Source: Bacillota bacterium
GTDB lineage: Bacteria; Bacillota; Clostridia; Christensenellales; CAG-138
Reading direction: 5' to 3'
Assembly: GCA_023426265.1 (NCBI GenBank)
Contig: JAFABA010000123.1
Coordinates: 1-5,350, forward strand
Length of the DNA stretch: 5,350 nt
The position numbers and the translations under genes are program-made. Positions 1-5,350 of the stretch are shown here, piece by piece (the first letter of the stretch is position 1; every line of letters begins with the position of its first letter). The notes under the pieces were generated by a model. It was not told the origin of the DNA. It saw nothing but the letters and a program-made list of their open reading frames with translations, and made no database searches.

Positions 1-3000
1 TACGCGGGAAAGCGTTCTCTGCTGTAAGCGTTTCGGGAGCAAGTACGGCAAGGAAAGGCGACGGCGCGGAGGGGTTCAGAAGAATGAGCTCATCCTTCGC
101 CCTCGTCATGCCTACGTAAAAAAGCCGTCTTTCTTCCTCAATGTCGCAGATGCCCCGGCGCTTTTTGAAAGGGATCAGCTCTTCCGCCACGCCGCACAGG
201 AAAACGGCGGGAAATTCCAGGCCCTTTGCCCCATGCAAGGTCATGAGGGAAACGGCGTCCGGCGCATATTTTTTCCCACCGCTTCTCACTAGGTCGCTCT
301 CGCGCCCGAGTACGAGGTTATGAAGCAGCGACGCCATGTTGTCATACATCACCGATGTATGGAAAAGCATCTGCATGCAACCCGATTCCGCCAGCCCGCC
401 GTCCTCAATCCAAAGTTCCATCAGCTTCCATGGCTTTTCACTGCGGATAAGAGGCTCGTATTTCCGGAACCGCGCCATCAGCGCCTGAAGATGGCCTCCG
501 GTGCCGGAGGAAACGCCGTTCAAAATTTCATCGAGGGCGGATATGCTCTTTTCCGCCGCCGCATATTCTTTCATGATTTTCTGCGCAATGTCCGTCTGCC
601 GGACGTCCGCATTCTTCAGGCAGTTCCGCAAAGAAACCAGATCCTCCGGATTGAGCAAAAACCGGAAAAATGCGAGCGCTTCGCGGACCTCCGCCTCCAT
701 AAGAAAGTCGTCCCGCCCGGCGACCACATAGGGAATCCCTTCTTTCTGCAGGCATTGTTCCAGAATGTCGGCCTGACGGTTGGTGCGGTACAATACCGCG
801 ATGTCGGAAAAGCCTCTTAGCCCAGCCGGACCTTTTCCTTTCACAGATGTTGATCCCTGCGCGTCCAGCATATCCATCCCGCCGACCATGCGGTTGATCT
901 CCTTGGCCACAAACAGCGCTTCCGAAAACGCATCCTCCACATCCAACAGGCGTACGTTCAGGCCGCTTTCCCTTTTTGCCTCCAGGGCATGCCGGATGGC
1001 GGCCTTCTCGGACATGACCGATTGGGCGCAGCGGATGATCTCGGGCGTAGAGCGGTAGTTTTTCGTGAGGGTTACCTGCCGGAGCCGGGTATGGTCCTCC
1101 ATGAACCGCTCAAAACAACGGGGGTCCGATCCCCGGAAGCCGTAGATGGACTGATCGGGATCGCCGATCACGAAGATTCCGGCGCTCTCTGCGCTCCAGG
1201 CCCTGATCAGCCGGTATTGGAGCGCGTTGATATCCTGAAACTCGTCCACCAGAATATGAGAAAAGGCGGCCGACAGGTGCTTTTTCTCTGCATCATCCCG
1301 ATCCTCGCGCTCAAACAGCGCAAGCGCATCCAGAAGGATATCGTCATAATCCAGAACACTGTATTGCGCAAGCTGCGCCTGATACAGTTCCAATACTTCG
1401 GATGGGATATCCGCGCCTTCTTCCGCGGGCGTCATGCCGTTCTTGGTCAGGGAGATTCCCCGCAGGACATCCCGGGGTGAATTTTTCAGGCCCAGGGTAT
1501 TCAGAATATCCTTGACGATGGAAAGCGCATCCGATTCATCGATGATGGGCATGCTCTTTTTGCCCTTTCGCTCGGCCAAAATCTGCAGGCAGATGGAGTG
1601 GAAGGTACCGATGTTCATGCCGTCTACGGCATGCTTGCTTCCCAAATGCGTTTCAAGACGGGCGCGCATTTCGCCCGCCGCCTTGTTGGTGAATGTAACG
1701 GCGGTAATTTCACTAGGGTGCACGCCGCACTTTTCGATCAAGTAAGCGATACGGCTGACAAGCGTCTTTGTTTTGCCCGTTCCGGGGCCGGCAATGACGG
1801 CGACGGCGGGTTCGCCGGCGGAAACGGCCTCCCACTGTTCCCGGTTCAACCCATAAGGCATATCCGGTTGCCGCACGGTGGTGTGCGGCATGGTCTGTTC
1901 CGGGGCCGGGGCGGTCTTTTTTTGTACCGGCGCTTTCTGCGGCTGCGTTCCCTTGGGGGTGGGGCGTCTATCGCTCCCTCCGGCAAAAAAGCTCATCTGT
2001 CCGGAAATCAGCTCGATTTCCGCCTTGTCCAACAGTTTGATTTTGCCGTACTCTCCGTCGTATCCGGGTTGGATTTCCACTTTGCCGGAACGCAGCCTCG
2101 AGATGCCTTCGGCGACCAGCGCCCCCGCTTCCTGTTTGATATCCGAAAGGGACGCCTGACGGAGGATGAAAAGCTCCGGCCCCAGAGTATGGATCAAATT
2201 ATCGTATTGCGCCTTTACCTTTACGCTTGCGGTCGTCATCCCCATGGAAGCGGCGATCACTTCATGAAGTGGAACAAGCCGTTCAAAATGCTTTGAATCC
2301 GGGGGTACAAAGCCCTCCTCGCGATCAGCCAGCGCCTCCACCCGGTGCAGCACGCCTACGGTGATCCTGCCGCCGCAGATAGGGCATATTCCCGAGGCCG
2401 CTTTTGTTTCAGCGGGCTGCATGCAGACCTTACAGGCTCTGTGCCCGTCGCAGTGGTATTTCCCTTCCTCCGGGAAAAATTCGAGCGTACCGTAAAATTC
2501 CCCGGTATGCCGGTTTTGCAGGGCGCGGGAGATATGCGGGTAGGAGAGCGCGGTATCAAACAGGCTGGCTTCCCTTGCGAGATTAGCAGGCGAATGTGCG
2601 TCGGAGTTTGAAACCAAGGTAAATTTGTCCAGCATGGAAAGACGCCAGTTCATGGACGGATCCGAGGAGAGTCCGGTTTCAAGCGCATGGATATGGCCCG
2701 TTAAATCCTCAAAGCATTCCGTGATATCGTCAAAGCCCGAATATGCGCCGAACAGGGAAAAATGGGGCGTCCAGATATGGGCGGGAATAAATATGGCCTC
2801 CGGGCATACGTCAAGAGTAATCTGCAGCAGGTCCCTGCTATCCAGCCCTAAGATCGGCCTGCCGTCAGAATGCAGGTTGCCGATGGCTTCAAGACGGCGG
2901 GACAGGGCCTCGGCATCCTCAAGGCTTGGCAGAAGAATCAGGTTATGGACCTTGCGCACCTTCCCGTTCTTTTTATAGATGGAGCTGATTTCGGCGGAGA

Positions 3001-3256
3001 GCATGAAGCGGGGCACGAAATCTCCATTTTGGACGGCAGGCTCCTTGCGGAACGGCTCCTTTAACACGTAGAGCCCCTCTTCCGCAGGGGCAAGTTTTTC
3101 CTTGAGTTCCTCGCGCCACACGGGATGGGTGAAATCTCCGGTGCCGATCAGGTCAAGGCCCTTCCGCCGCGCCCACAGTTCGAGGAATTCAGGCACACAT
3201 TCCTTGCTTGTCGCTCTGGAATATTTTGAATGGATATGAAGATCGGCAATAAACAT
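1..3256 (-). CDS. EndoQ-like PHP nuclease fused to UvrD/PcrA-type SF1A DNA helicase (3' end outside window)
   Basis: Likely a cytoplasmic DNA-repair enzyme that nicks damaged DNA and unwinds it 3'-5' using ATP. Seen: residues 1-235 form a PHP metal-dependent nuclease domain with DLHIHSKYSRATSKE (H7, H9), GTGDFTHP (38-45), E89, H104, IPAHIWTPH (157-165) and SNSDAH (D219, H221). A zinc site follows (C269, C275-x2-C278, C291-x2-C294) and then GVLHRVEALADR, which matches endonuclease Q. Residues about 421-465 are a Pro/Thr/Lys/Gln-rich linker. The helicase then shows the Q motif (Q474), Walker A AGPGTGKT (489-496), TFTNKAA (521-527), VDEFQD (670-675), GDPDQSIYGFRG (698-709), NYRS (733-736), TLHGAKGLEF (1006-1015) and VGMTRAK (1048-1054). 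Known: EndoQ cuts 5' of deaminated bases and abasic sites. Inferred: the fusion couples nicking to strand displacement. The ATG was chosen because the PHP motif begins at once and a promoter lies just upstream; only a weak GGTG Shine-Dalgarno is visible. No stop interrupts the frame; 1085 codons are visible and motif VI places the end near the window edge. Confidence 0.93.
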   Translation of the reverse strand, partial: MFIADLHIHSKYSRATSKECVPEFLELWARRKGLDLIGTGDFTHPVWREELKEKLAPAEEGLYVLKEPFRKEPAVQNGDFVPRFMLSAEISSIYKKNGKVRKVHNLILLPSLEDAEALSRRLEAIGNLHSDGRPILGLDSRDLLQITLDVCPEAIFIPAHIWTPHFSLFGAYSGFDDITECFEDLTGHIHALETGLSSDPSMNWRLSMLDKFTLVSNSDAHSPANLAREASLFDTALSYPHISRALQNRHTGEFYGTLEFFPEEGKYHCDGHRACKVCMQPAETKAASGICPICGGRITVGVLHRVEALADREEGFVPPDSKHFERLVPLHEVIAASMGMTTASVKVKAQYDNLIHTLGPELFILRQASLSDIKQEAGALVAEGISRLRSGKVEIQPGYDGEYGKIKLLDKAEIELISGQMSFFAGGSDRRPTPKGTQPQKAPVQKKTAPAPEQTMPHTTVRQPDMPYGLNREQWEAVSAGEPAVAVIAGPGTGKTKTLVSRIAYLIEKCGVHPSEITAVTFTNKAAGEMRARLETHLGSKHAVDGMNIGTFHSICLQILAERKGKKSMPIIDESDALSIVKDILNTLGLKNSPRDVLRGISLTKNGMTPAEEGADIPSEVLELYQAQLAQYSVLDYDDILLDALALFEREDRDDAEKKHLSAAFSHILVDEFQDINALQYRLIRAWSAESAGIFVIGDPDQSIYGFRGSDPRCFERFMEDHTRLRQVTLTKNYRSTPEIIRCAQSVMSEKAAIRHALEAKRESGLNVRLLDVEDAFSEALFVAKEINRMVGGMDMLDAQGSTSVKGKGPAGLRGFSDIAVLYRTNRQADILEQCLQKEGIPYVVAGRDDFLMEAEVREALAFFRFLLNPEDLVSLRNCLKNADVRQTDIAQKIMKEYAAAEKSISALDEILNGVSSGTGGHLQALMARFRKYEPLIRSEKPWKLMELWIEDGGLAESGCMQMLFHTSVMYDNMASLLHNLVLGRESDLVRSGGKKYAPDAVSLMTLHGAKGLEFPAVFLCGVAEELIPFKKRRGICDIEEERRLFYVGMTRAKDELILLNPSAPSPFLAVLAPETLTAENAFPR

Positions 3257-3287
3257 ACACGCACCAGCATTCTTAGAATTCGACTTT

Positions 3288-3316
3288 ATTATACTATATA
3301 ATTTCTTTTATTTTAA
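3288..3316 (-). promoter_or_regulatory. Sigma-A-type promoter of the PHP-helicase gene
   Basis: On the minus strand a TTAAAA hexamer (3316-3311, four of six matches to TTGACA) is followed by a 17-base spacer and a perfect TATAAT (3293-3288). The predicted start of transcription is near 3281, giving a leader of about 25 bases before the ATG at 3256. The surrounding sequence is much richer in A and T than the genes. This suggests the helicase gene has its own promoter and is not simply read from the upstream genes. No operator-like repeat overlaps it. Confidence 0.65.
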
Positions 3317-3431
3317 GCCGGATGCTGTGAGCCCGATGTATCGATTGGCATCTTTTATGATCTAACTTTCAAAATTCGCCCACAAGATGGATTTTGTTTT
3401 TGGTTTATATTGAGAAGGATTTGGATTTGAA

Positions 3432-3579
3432 GCCGCATAAAGAAATCGCTCCAGTGGAGCGATTTTAGCGGCCGGGATTTCGTGCCCAGACCGGCTGCGC
3501 AGTACGAAGCACAAGTAAGACGATTTCGATGGCCGAAATCATATCCCCCTTCTCCGCCGTTCAAACCGGCTAAATCCCG
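3432..3579. repeat. Nested inverted-repeat block, possible structured RNA or small dispersed element
   Basis: This gene-free stretch is unusually rich in inverted repeats. An outer pair gccgc (3432-3436) / gcggc (3468-3472) encloses a 23-base palindrome at 3443-3465. Directly next to it, cgggattt (3473-3480) pairs perfectly with aaatcccg (3572-3579) across 91 bases. Inside that loop lie gtgc (3482-3485) / gcac (3509-3512) or the alternative ttcgt (3479-3483) / acgaa (3504-3508), the stem gatttcg (3522-3528) / cgaaatc (3534-3540), and gccg (3556-3559) / cggc (3567-3570). The pattern fits a multibranched RNA, on either strand, or a palindromic small repeat. A 69-codon minus-strand frame crosses it, but it needs a TTG start and resembles no family I recognise, so it is not called a gene. 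The folding is read by eye and the function is unknown. Confidence 0.45.
3443..3465 (-). terminator. Perfect 23-base palindrome, terminator-like hairpin
   Basis: AAATCGCTCCA and its reverse complement TGGAGCGATTT flank a single central base, giving a stem of about 9-10 base pairs with a 3-5 base loop. On the minus strand the stem runs into TTTCTTT, and on the plus strand into TTTT, so it could end transcription in either direction. Read on the minus strand, it would insulate the helicase promoter from transcription arriving from the acetyltransferase and recombinase side. It is also the most regular part of the inverted-repeat block, so it may be an element hairpin and not a dedicated terminator. 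Confidence 0.4.
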
Positions 3580-3617
3580 ATCATGCGGTTGGTCCGTGAA
3601 ACTAAGGGTTTTCCATT

Positions 3618-3651
3618 GAGGACATCGTTTAGCAACCTAAGCGATGCCCTC
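3618..3651. other. Long 15-bp hairpin overlapping the recombinase stop codon
   Basis: GAGGACATCGTTTAG (3618-3632) pairs with CTAAGCGATGCCCTC (3637-3651) around a four-base loop (CAAC), with one A/C mismatch and one G-T wobble on the plus strand. It is the longest stem in the window. On the minus strand it covers the last codons and the TAG of the recombinase remnant. No clear run of T follows on that strand, and only TTT follows on the plus strand, so a classic intrinsic terminator is doubtful. It may be the terminal hairpin of a former mobile element or a decayed terminator. Confidence 0.5.
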
Positions 3652-3798
3652 TTTGGCGTTATCAAGTAGATTGCCAATAAGCCGATAGCGGATGGATATT
3701 CCCTGTTCCCGCCGGCCATTCACTCGCCTGCCTTCACCGGCCTCGATTGATTCTATCAACTCCATCACAGTGATCCTGTCGAGCGTAGTCAGTTCCAT
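3637..3798 (-). pseudogene. C-terminal remnant of a large serine recombinase (frameshifted)
   Basis: A 53-codon minus-strand frame from ATG 3798 to TAG reads MELTTLDRITVMELIESI, then a charged loop (GEGRRVNGRREQ), then ISIRYRLIGNLL. The order ELT - hydrophobic helix ELI-x2-I - basic loop - alternating Ile/Tyr strand ending in IG is what I know from the extreme C-terminus of large serine recombinases, including TnpX-like and DUF4368-type proteins. In the neighbouring frame just upstream (3823-3797), DWPKLISEY resembles the segment that normally precedes ELT. It is shifted by one base and preceded by a TAG at 3826-3824. No catalytic serine domain or zinc domain is present anywhere in the window. 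I therefore read it as debris of an integrated element; it could be a genuine small ORF, but no Shine-Dalgarno is visible. The family assignment rests on pattern memory over about 45 residues. Confidence 0.5.
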
Positions 3799-3866
3799 AC
3801 TCGGAGATAAGTTTGGGCCAGTCCTATATCCCGGTCAGTGCAATGTCGACACGACCATGCGGTGGG

Positions 3867-3897
3867 AAAAAGCATAGCCCGGCTTTTGCTGCCGGGC
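3867..3897 (-). terminator. Intrinsic terminator of the acetyltransferase gene
   Basis: Ten bases after the acetyltransferase stop codon the minus strand carries a seven-base-pair GC stem, GCCCGGC (3897-3891) and GCCGGGC (3883-3877), with a seven-base loop. A run of five T (3871-3867) follows after TATGC. The position directly after the gene and the stem strength support a rho-independent terminator. The five-base gap before the T run makes it somewhat weaker than ideal. Confidence 0.65.
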
Positions 3898-3906
3898 CGG
3901 ACGGAG

Positions 3907-4185
3907 TTAGCATATATCCAATGCACGAACAAACTCCGGGTGTTCCTCAAACCAATTGATTGCCATTGGACATGTTGCCGTTGCCTGAAGGTTTTGGGCT
4001 TGTATTTGGGCCACGGCAGCCCGCATGAGTGTCGCCAACATACTCTTGCCCGGGAAAGATGGGCTAATAAATGTGTGGTCGAAATTCACACGGGTATCCG
4101 ATACTGACGGGAACGTAATCTCAGCCATGATATTGCCGTTTGCGTCCTCTACAAAGACGCGATTTGATTCAACCTGAATTTCCAC
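3907..4185 (-). CDS. Small GNAT-like N-acetyltransferase (COG2388 type)
   Basis: A 92-residue protein matching the minimal Gcn5-like acetyltransferase family, whose members are usually about 90-100 residues, bind acetyl-CoA and have unknown acceptors in bacteria. Seen: N-terminal strands (residues 1-26, ending AEITFP), FDHTFISPSF (35-44), the CoA-loop region PGKSML (45-50), a helix LMRAAVAQIQAQ (53-64), then TATCPMAINWFEEHPEF with C72, W78, H82 and P83. That C-x-x-A-x-x-W-x3-HPE signature is typical of the family, and the Cys is the proposed nucleophile in relatives such as Arabidopsis At1g77540. The usual RGxGIA of the CoA loop is replaced by PGKSML, so CoA binding may be altered. The start is GTG, chosen because GAGGTGA lies four bases upstream. 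The gene has its own promoter and terminator, so it is monocistronic. It sits beside the recombinase debris and may be former cargo. Confidence 0.85.
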   Translation of the reverse strand: MEIQVESNRVFVEDANGNIMAEITFPSVSDTRVNFDHTFISPSFPGKSMLATLMRAAVAQIQAQNLQATATCPMAINWFEEHPEFVRALDIC

Positions 4186-4189
4186 TGTC

Positions 4190-4212
4190 TCACCTCAGAG
4201 AGGATTATACCA
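4190..4212 (-). promoter_or_regulatory. Extended -10 promoter and Shine-Dalgarno of the acetyltransferase
   Basis: TGGTATAAT (4212-4204) is an extended -10 element (TG, one base, perfect TATAAT). No good -35 is visible at normal spacing; the hexamer 17 bases upstream reads CTGTTC, and TTTGCT lies too far away. The strong ribosome site GAGGTGA (4196-4190) begins about where transcription should start (near 4197), so the leader would be only about 12 bases. The site also fixes the GTG start at 4185. The rest of the intergenic stretch, 4213-4387, shows only a small ggagaaatctcc palindrome and AT-rich sequence near 4350-4375. Confidence 0.6.
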
Positions 4213-4387
4213 CAAAGAGGGCGGCAGAACAGCAAAGCACCACCCGCATTTCACGAAGCCCGGTTATACTTATGGTATCCCAGGCCCATCTGTACGCCCT
4301 GAGTAAGCTAAGTATTCGCCCGATTGAGGGAGAAATCTCCATAATTAGTAAAAACTTTTTTATAGTGTAGACAGCAGCAGCTCGGGT

Positions 4388-5185
4388 TTATCCAACGCAA
4401 ATCCATTCCACGCCCATTTTTGCAAGCGGCTCTTTCCACTCGGCAGGGGCAGCCACGTTGCAGACCACCTTATCGATTTCGGCCAGATCCGCAATCTTGT
4501 AATGGTTGCGGCAGCCAACCTTGGAATGGTCCGCAAGTACGATGGTCTCCTTGGCGTGACGGATGATCTTTCTTGTCAGCGTGCATTCATTGATATCATA
4601 AGAAGTCAGTCCGCCTTCTGTCGAAAGCCCCGCAACCGACACAAACGCTTTGTCCATGTAAAGGTTTTCAAGGAACCCTTCCGCCAACGTTCCCGAGGCC
4701 GTCATCTGCTGGGAATTGATATCGCCGCCAATAAATATAATGCGGCCCGAAAAGGAATCGCTGTTCTTGTACTGGATCAATTCCTTTAAAACCGAAAAGG
4801 ACGAAGTCACCACAACAAGATTCTTCCTTGGAAGGATATGATGCACCATCTGCAGTGTAGTCGTGCCGACATCGACCGCAATCATCTCGTTATCGCAGAC
4901 GAGACGGGCGGCCCGCTCGCCGATGCTCTTTTTTTCAGCGATGTATTGGATGGTACGGTCGGCATAGGGAAGCTCGTTCTCGCTTGTAGTTCTGATGGCG
5001 CCCCCATATACCCGTTTCACGAGGCTCTCCTTTTCCAGCTCCTCCAGATCGCGCCGTATGGTTTCGGGCGTCACCCGCAGTTCCTCCGAAAGCAGGTTCA
5101 CCTTCACCTTTCCCTTGGACCCCAGCGCCCGTAAAATATGCGACTTGCGGCCTTCCCCTTCCAATGACATATCCGTTTCCCCCAT
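4388..5185 (-). CDS. DeoR-family transcriptional regulator
   Basis: A sugar-phosphate-responsive DNA-binding regulator, usually a repressor of a carbohydrate operon. Seen: an N-terminal winged helix-turn-helix (residues about 13-63), with R-x3-IL at the start, VTPETIRRDLEELE as recognition helix and VKRVYGGA at the end, the classic DeoR signature. The C-terminal effector domain (about 85-260) resembles ribose-5-phosphate isomerase folds: DVGTTT (105-110), VTSS (126-129), FIGGD (151-155), SGTLAE (164-169), AGLSTEGGLTSYD (185-197) and IVLADHSK (215-222). At 265 residues it has normal family length. Two starts are possible: ATG 5185, with weak upstream purines, or ATG 5170 (residue 6), which has GGGGG eight bases upstream and gives a more typical N-terminus. 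It starts 31 bases after the stop of the upstream gene with no clear terminator between, so co-transcription is likely. Target and effector cannot be told from the sequence. No convincing terminator follows. Confidence 0.95.
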   Translation of the reverse strand: MGETDMSLEGEGRKSHILRALGSKGKVKVNLLSEELRVTPETIRRDLEELEKESLVKRVYGGAIRTTSENELPYADRTIQYIAEKKSIGERAARLVCDNEMIAVDVGTTTLQMVHHILPRKNLVVVTSSFSVLKELIQYKNSDSFSGRIIFIGGDINSQQMTASGTLAEGFLENLYMDKAFVSVAGLSTEGGLTSYDINECTLTRKIIRHAKETIVLADHSKVGCRNHYKIADLAEIDKVVCNVAAPAEWKEPLAKMGVEWICVG

Positions 5186-5216
5186 CTCTTGCTTTCTCTA
5201 TGCCGCCTCGGGCGAT

Positions 5217-5350
5217 TTAATCTAAAAACGCAGGGTTTGTCCAAGCTTTGCGGCCCTGTGCGTCCACAATCTCTACACGCACATACCGCTCGTTCCCAAA
5301 CAGCTTATGGGTGCAATGCGTCAGGTCTTCCCCATTCTTTGCCCGATACG
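5217..5350 (-). CDS. C-terminal fragment of a probable PHP/CehA-type metallo-phosphoesterase (5' part outside window)
   Basis: The last 43 codons of a minus-strand gene that enters from beyond 5350 and ends at TAA 5219-5217. The end reads ERYVRVEIVDAQGRKAWTNPAFLD. The arrangement Y-[VL]-R-[VF]-E-[IV]-x-D-x2-G-x3-AW-[ST]-NP-x-[FY]-[LV] is what I know from the C-terminal beta domain of PHP-domain (CehA/McbA-like) metal-dependent phosphohydrolases, where such strands follow the catalytic barrel. None of the metal-binding histidines lies in the visible part, so the assignment rests on the tail alone. The alternative is another enzyme carrying a similar beta-sandwich end. It lies 31 bases upstream of the DeoR regulator on the same strand, suggesting an operon in which DeoR may control it. 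Confidence 0.6.
   Translation of the reverse strand, partial: YRAKNGEDLTHCTHKLFGNERYVRVEIVDAQGRKAWTNPAFLD

Noticed and set aside
1598..2296. Long plus-strand frame of 232 codons
   Set aside because: It lies antisense to the helicase/linker region of the PHP-UvrD gene, has no family resemblance, and its composition is that of a reverse-strand shadow. The same holds for the other plus-strand frames in 141-3064.
3321..3357. gatgc/gcatc inverted repeat followed by tttta on the plus strand
   Set aside because: The five-base stem has a long irregular interior and no plus-strand gene precedes it, so a terminator is not supported.
3355..3564. 69-codon minus-strand frame (NGGEGGYDF...)
   Set aside because: It needs a TTG start, has no Shine-Dalgarno, and runs straight through the inverted-repeat block, so the pattern is explained by repeats and not by a protein.
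3582..3863. Direct 8-base repeat catgcggt at 3582-3589 and 3856-3863, considered as attachment sites flanking the recombinase remnant
   Set aside because: Eight bases in about 280 is too short to separate from chance, and no crossover core or flanking inverted repeats accompany it.
3692..4107. Plus-strand frames at 3692-3877 and 3838-4107
   Set aside because: The first is antisense to the recombinase remnant and the second to the acetyltransferase; neither has family features or ribosome sites.
4205..4342. 45-codon minus-strand frame starting MEISPSIGRILSLL
   Set aside because: No ribosome site, no recognisable family, and it overlaps the acetyltransferase promoter.
1..5350. CRISPR array or tandem repeats
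   Set aside because: No regularly spaced direct repeats of suitable length were seen anywhere in the window.

Overview
The window looks like chromosomal DNA of a Bacillota bacterium, probably a Clostridia-class anaerobe. The reasons are moderate GC content with AT-rich promoters of the sigma-A type, a PHP/EndoQ-UvrD fusion protein, a DeoR-family regulator and a degraded recombinase tail of the kind common in clostridial mobile elements. Genus cannot be decided from the sequence. Every gene I can support lies on the minus strand, so transcription runs from high to low coordinates.

Positions 5350-4388 hold the last 43 codons of a protein whose C-terminus resembles PHP/CehA-type metallo-phosphoesterases. 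A complete DeoR-family transcription factor follows 31 bases downstream and is probably in the same operon. Positions 4387-4186 are a short intergenic region containing an extended -10 promoter for the next gene. Positions 4185-3907 encode a small COG2388-type (Gcn5-like) acetyltransferase, followed by an intrinsic terminator at about 3897-3867.

Positions 3906-3257 contain no intact gene. They hold a frameshifted C-terminal remnant of a large serine recombinase (3798-3637), a long hairpin over its stop codon (3618-3651), and a block of nested inverted repeats (about 3432-3579) that looks like a folded RNA or a small dispersed repeat. A good sigma-A promoter (3316-3288) for the last gene lies at the low-coordinate end.

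Positions 3256-1 are one uninterrupted reading frame of at least 1085 codons. It begins with an EndoQ-like PHP nuclease domain and a four-cysteine zinc site, passes through a Pro/Thr/Lys/Gln-rich linker, and continues into a full SF1A UvrD/PcrA-type helicase. All helicase motifs are present and the stop codon lies beyond position 1. This is the most distinctive gene of the window: an apparent damaged-base nuclease and a DNA-unwinding motor in one polypeptide. The other genes have no evident functional link to it, and the recombinase debris suggests that 3260-3900, possibly with the acetyltransferase, was once part of a mobile element.
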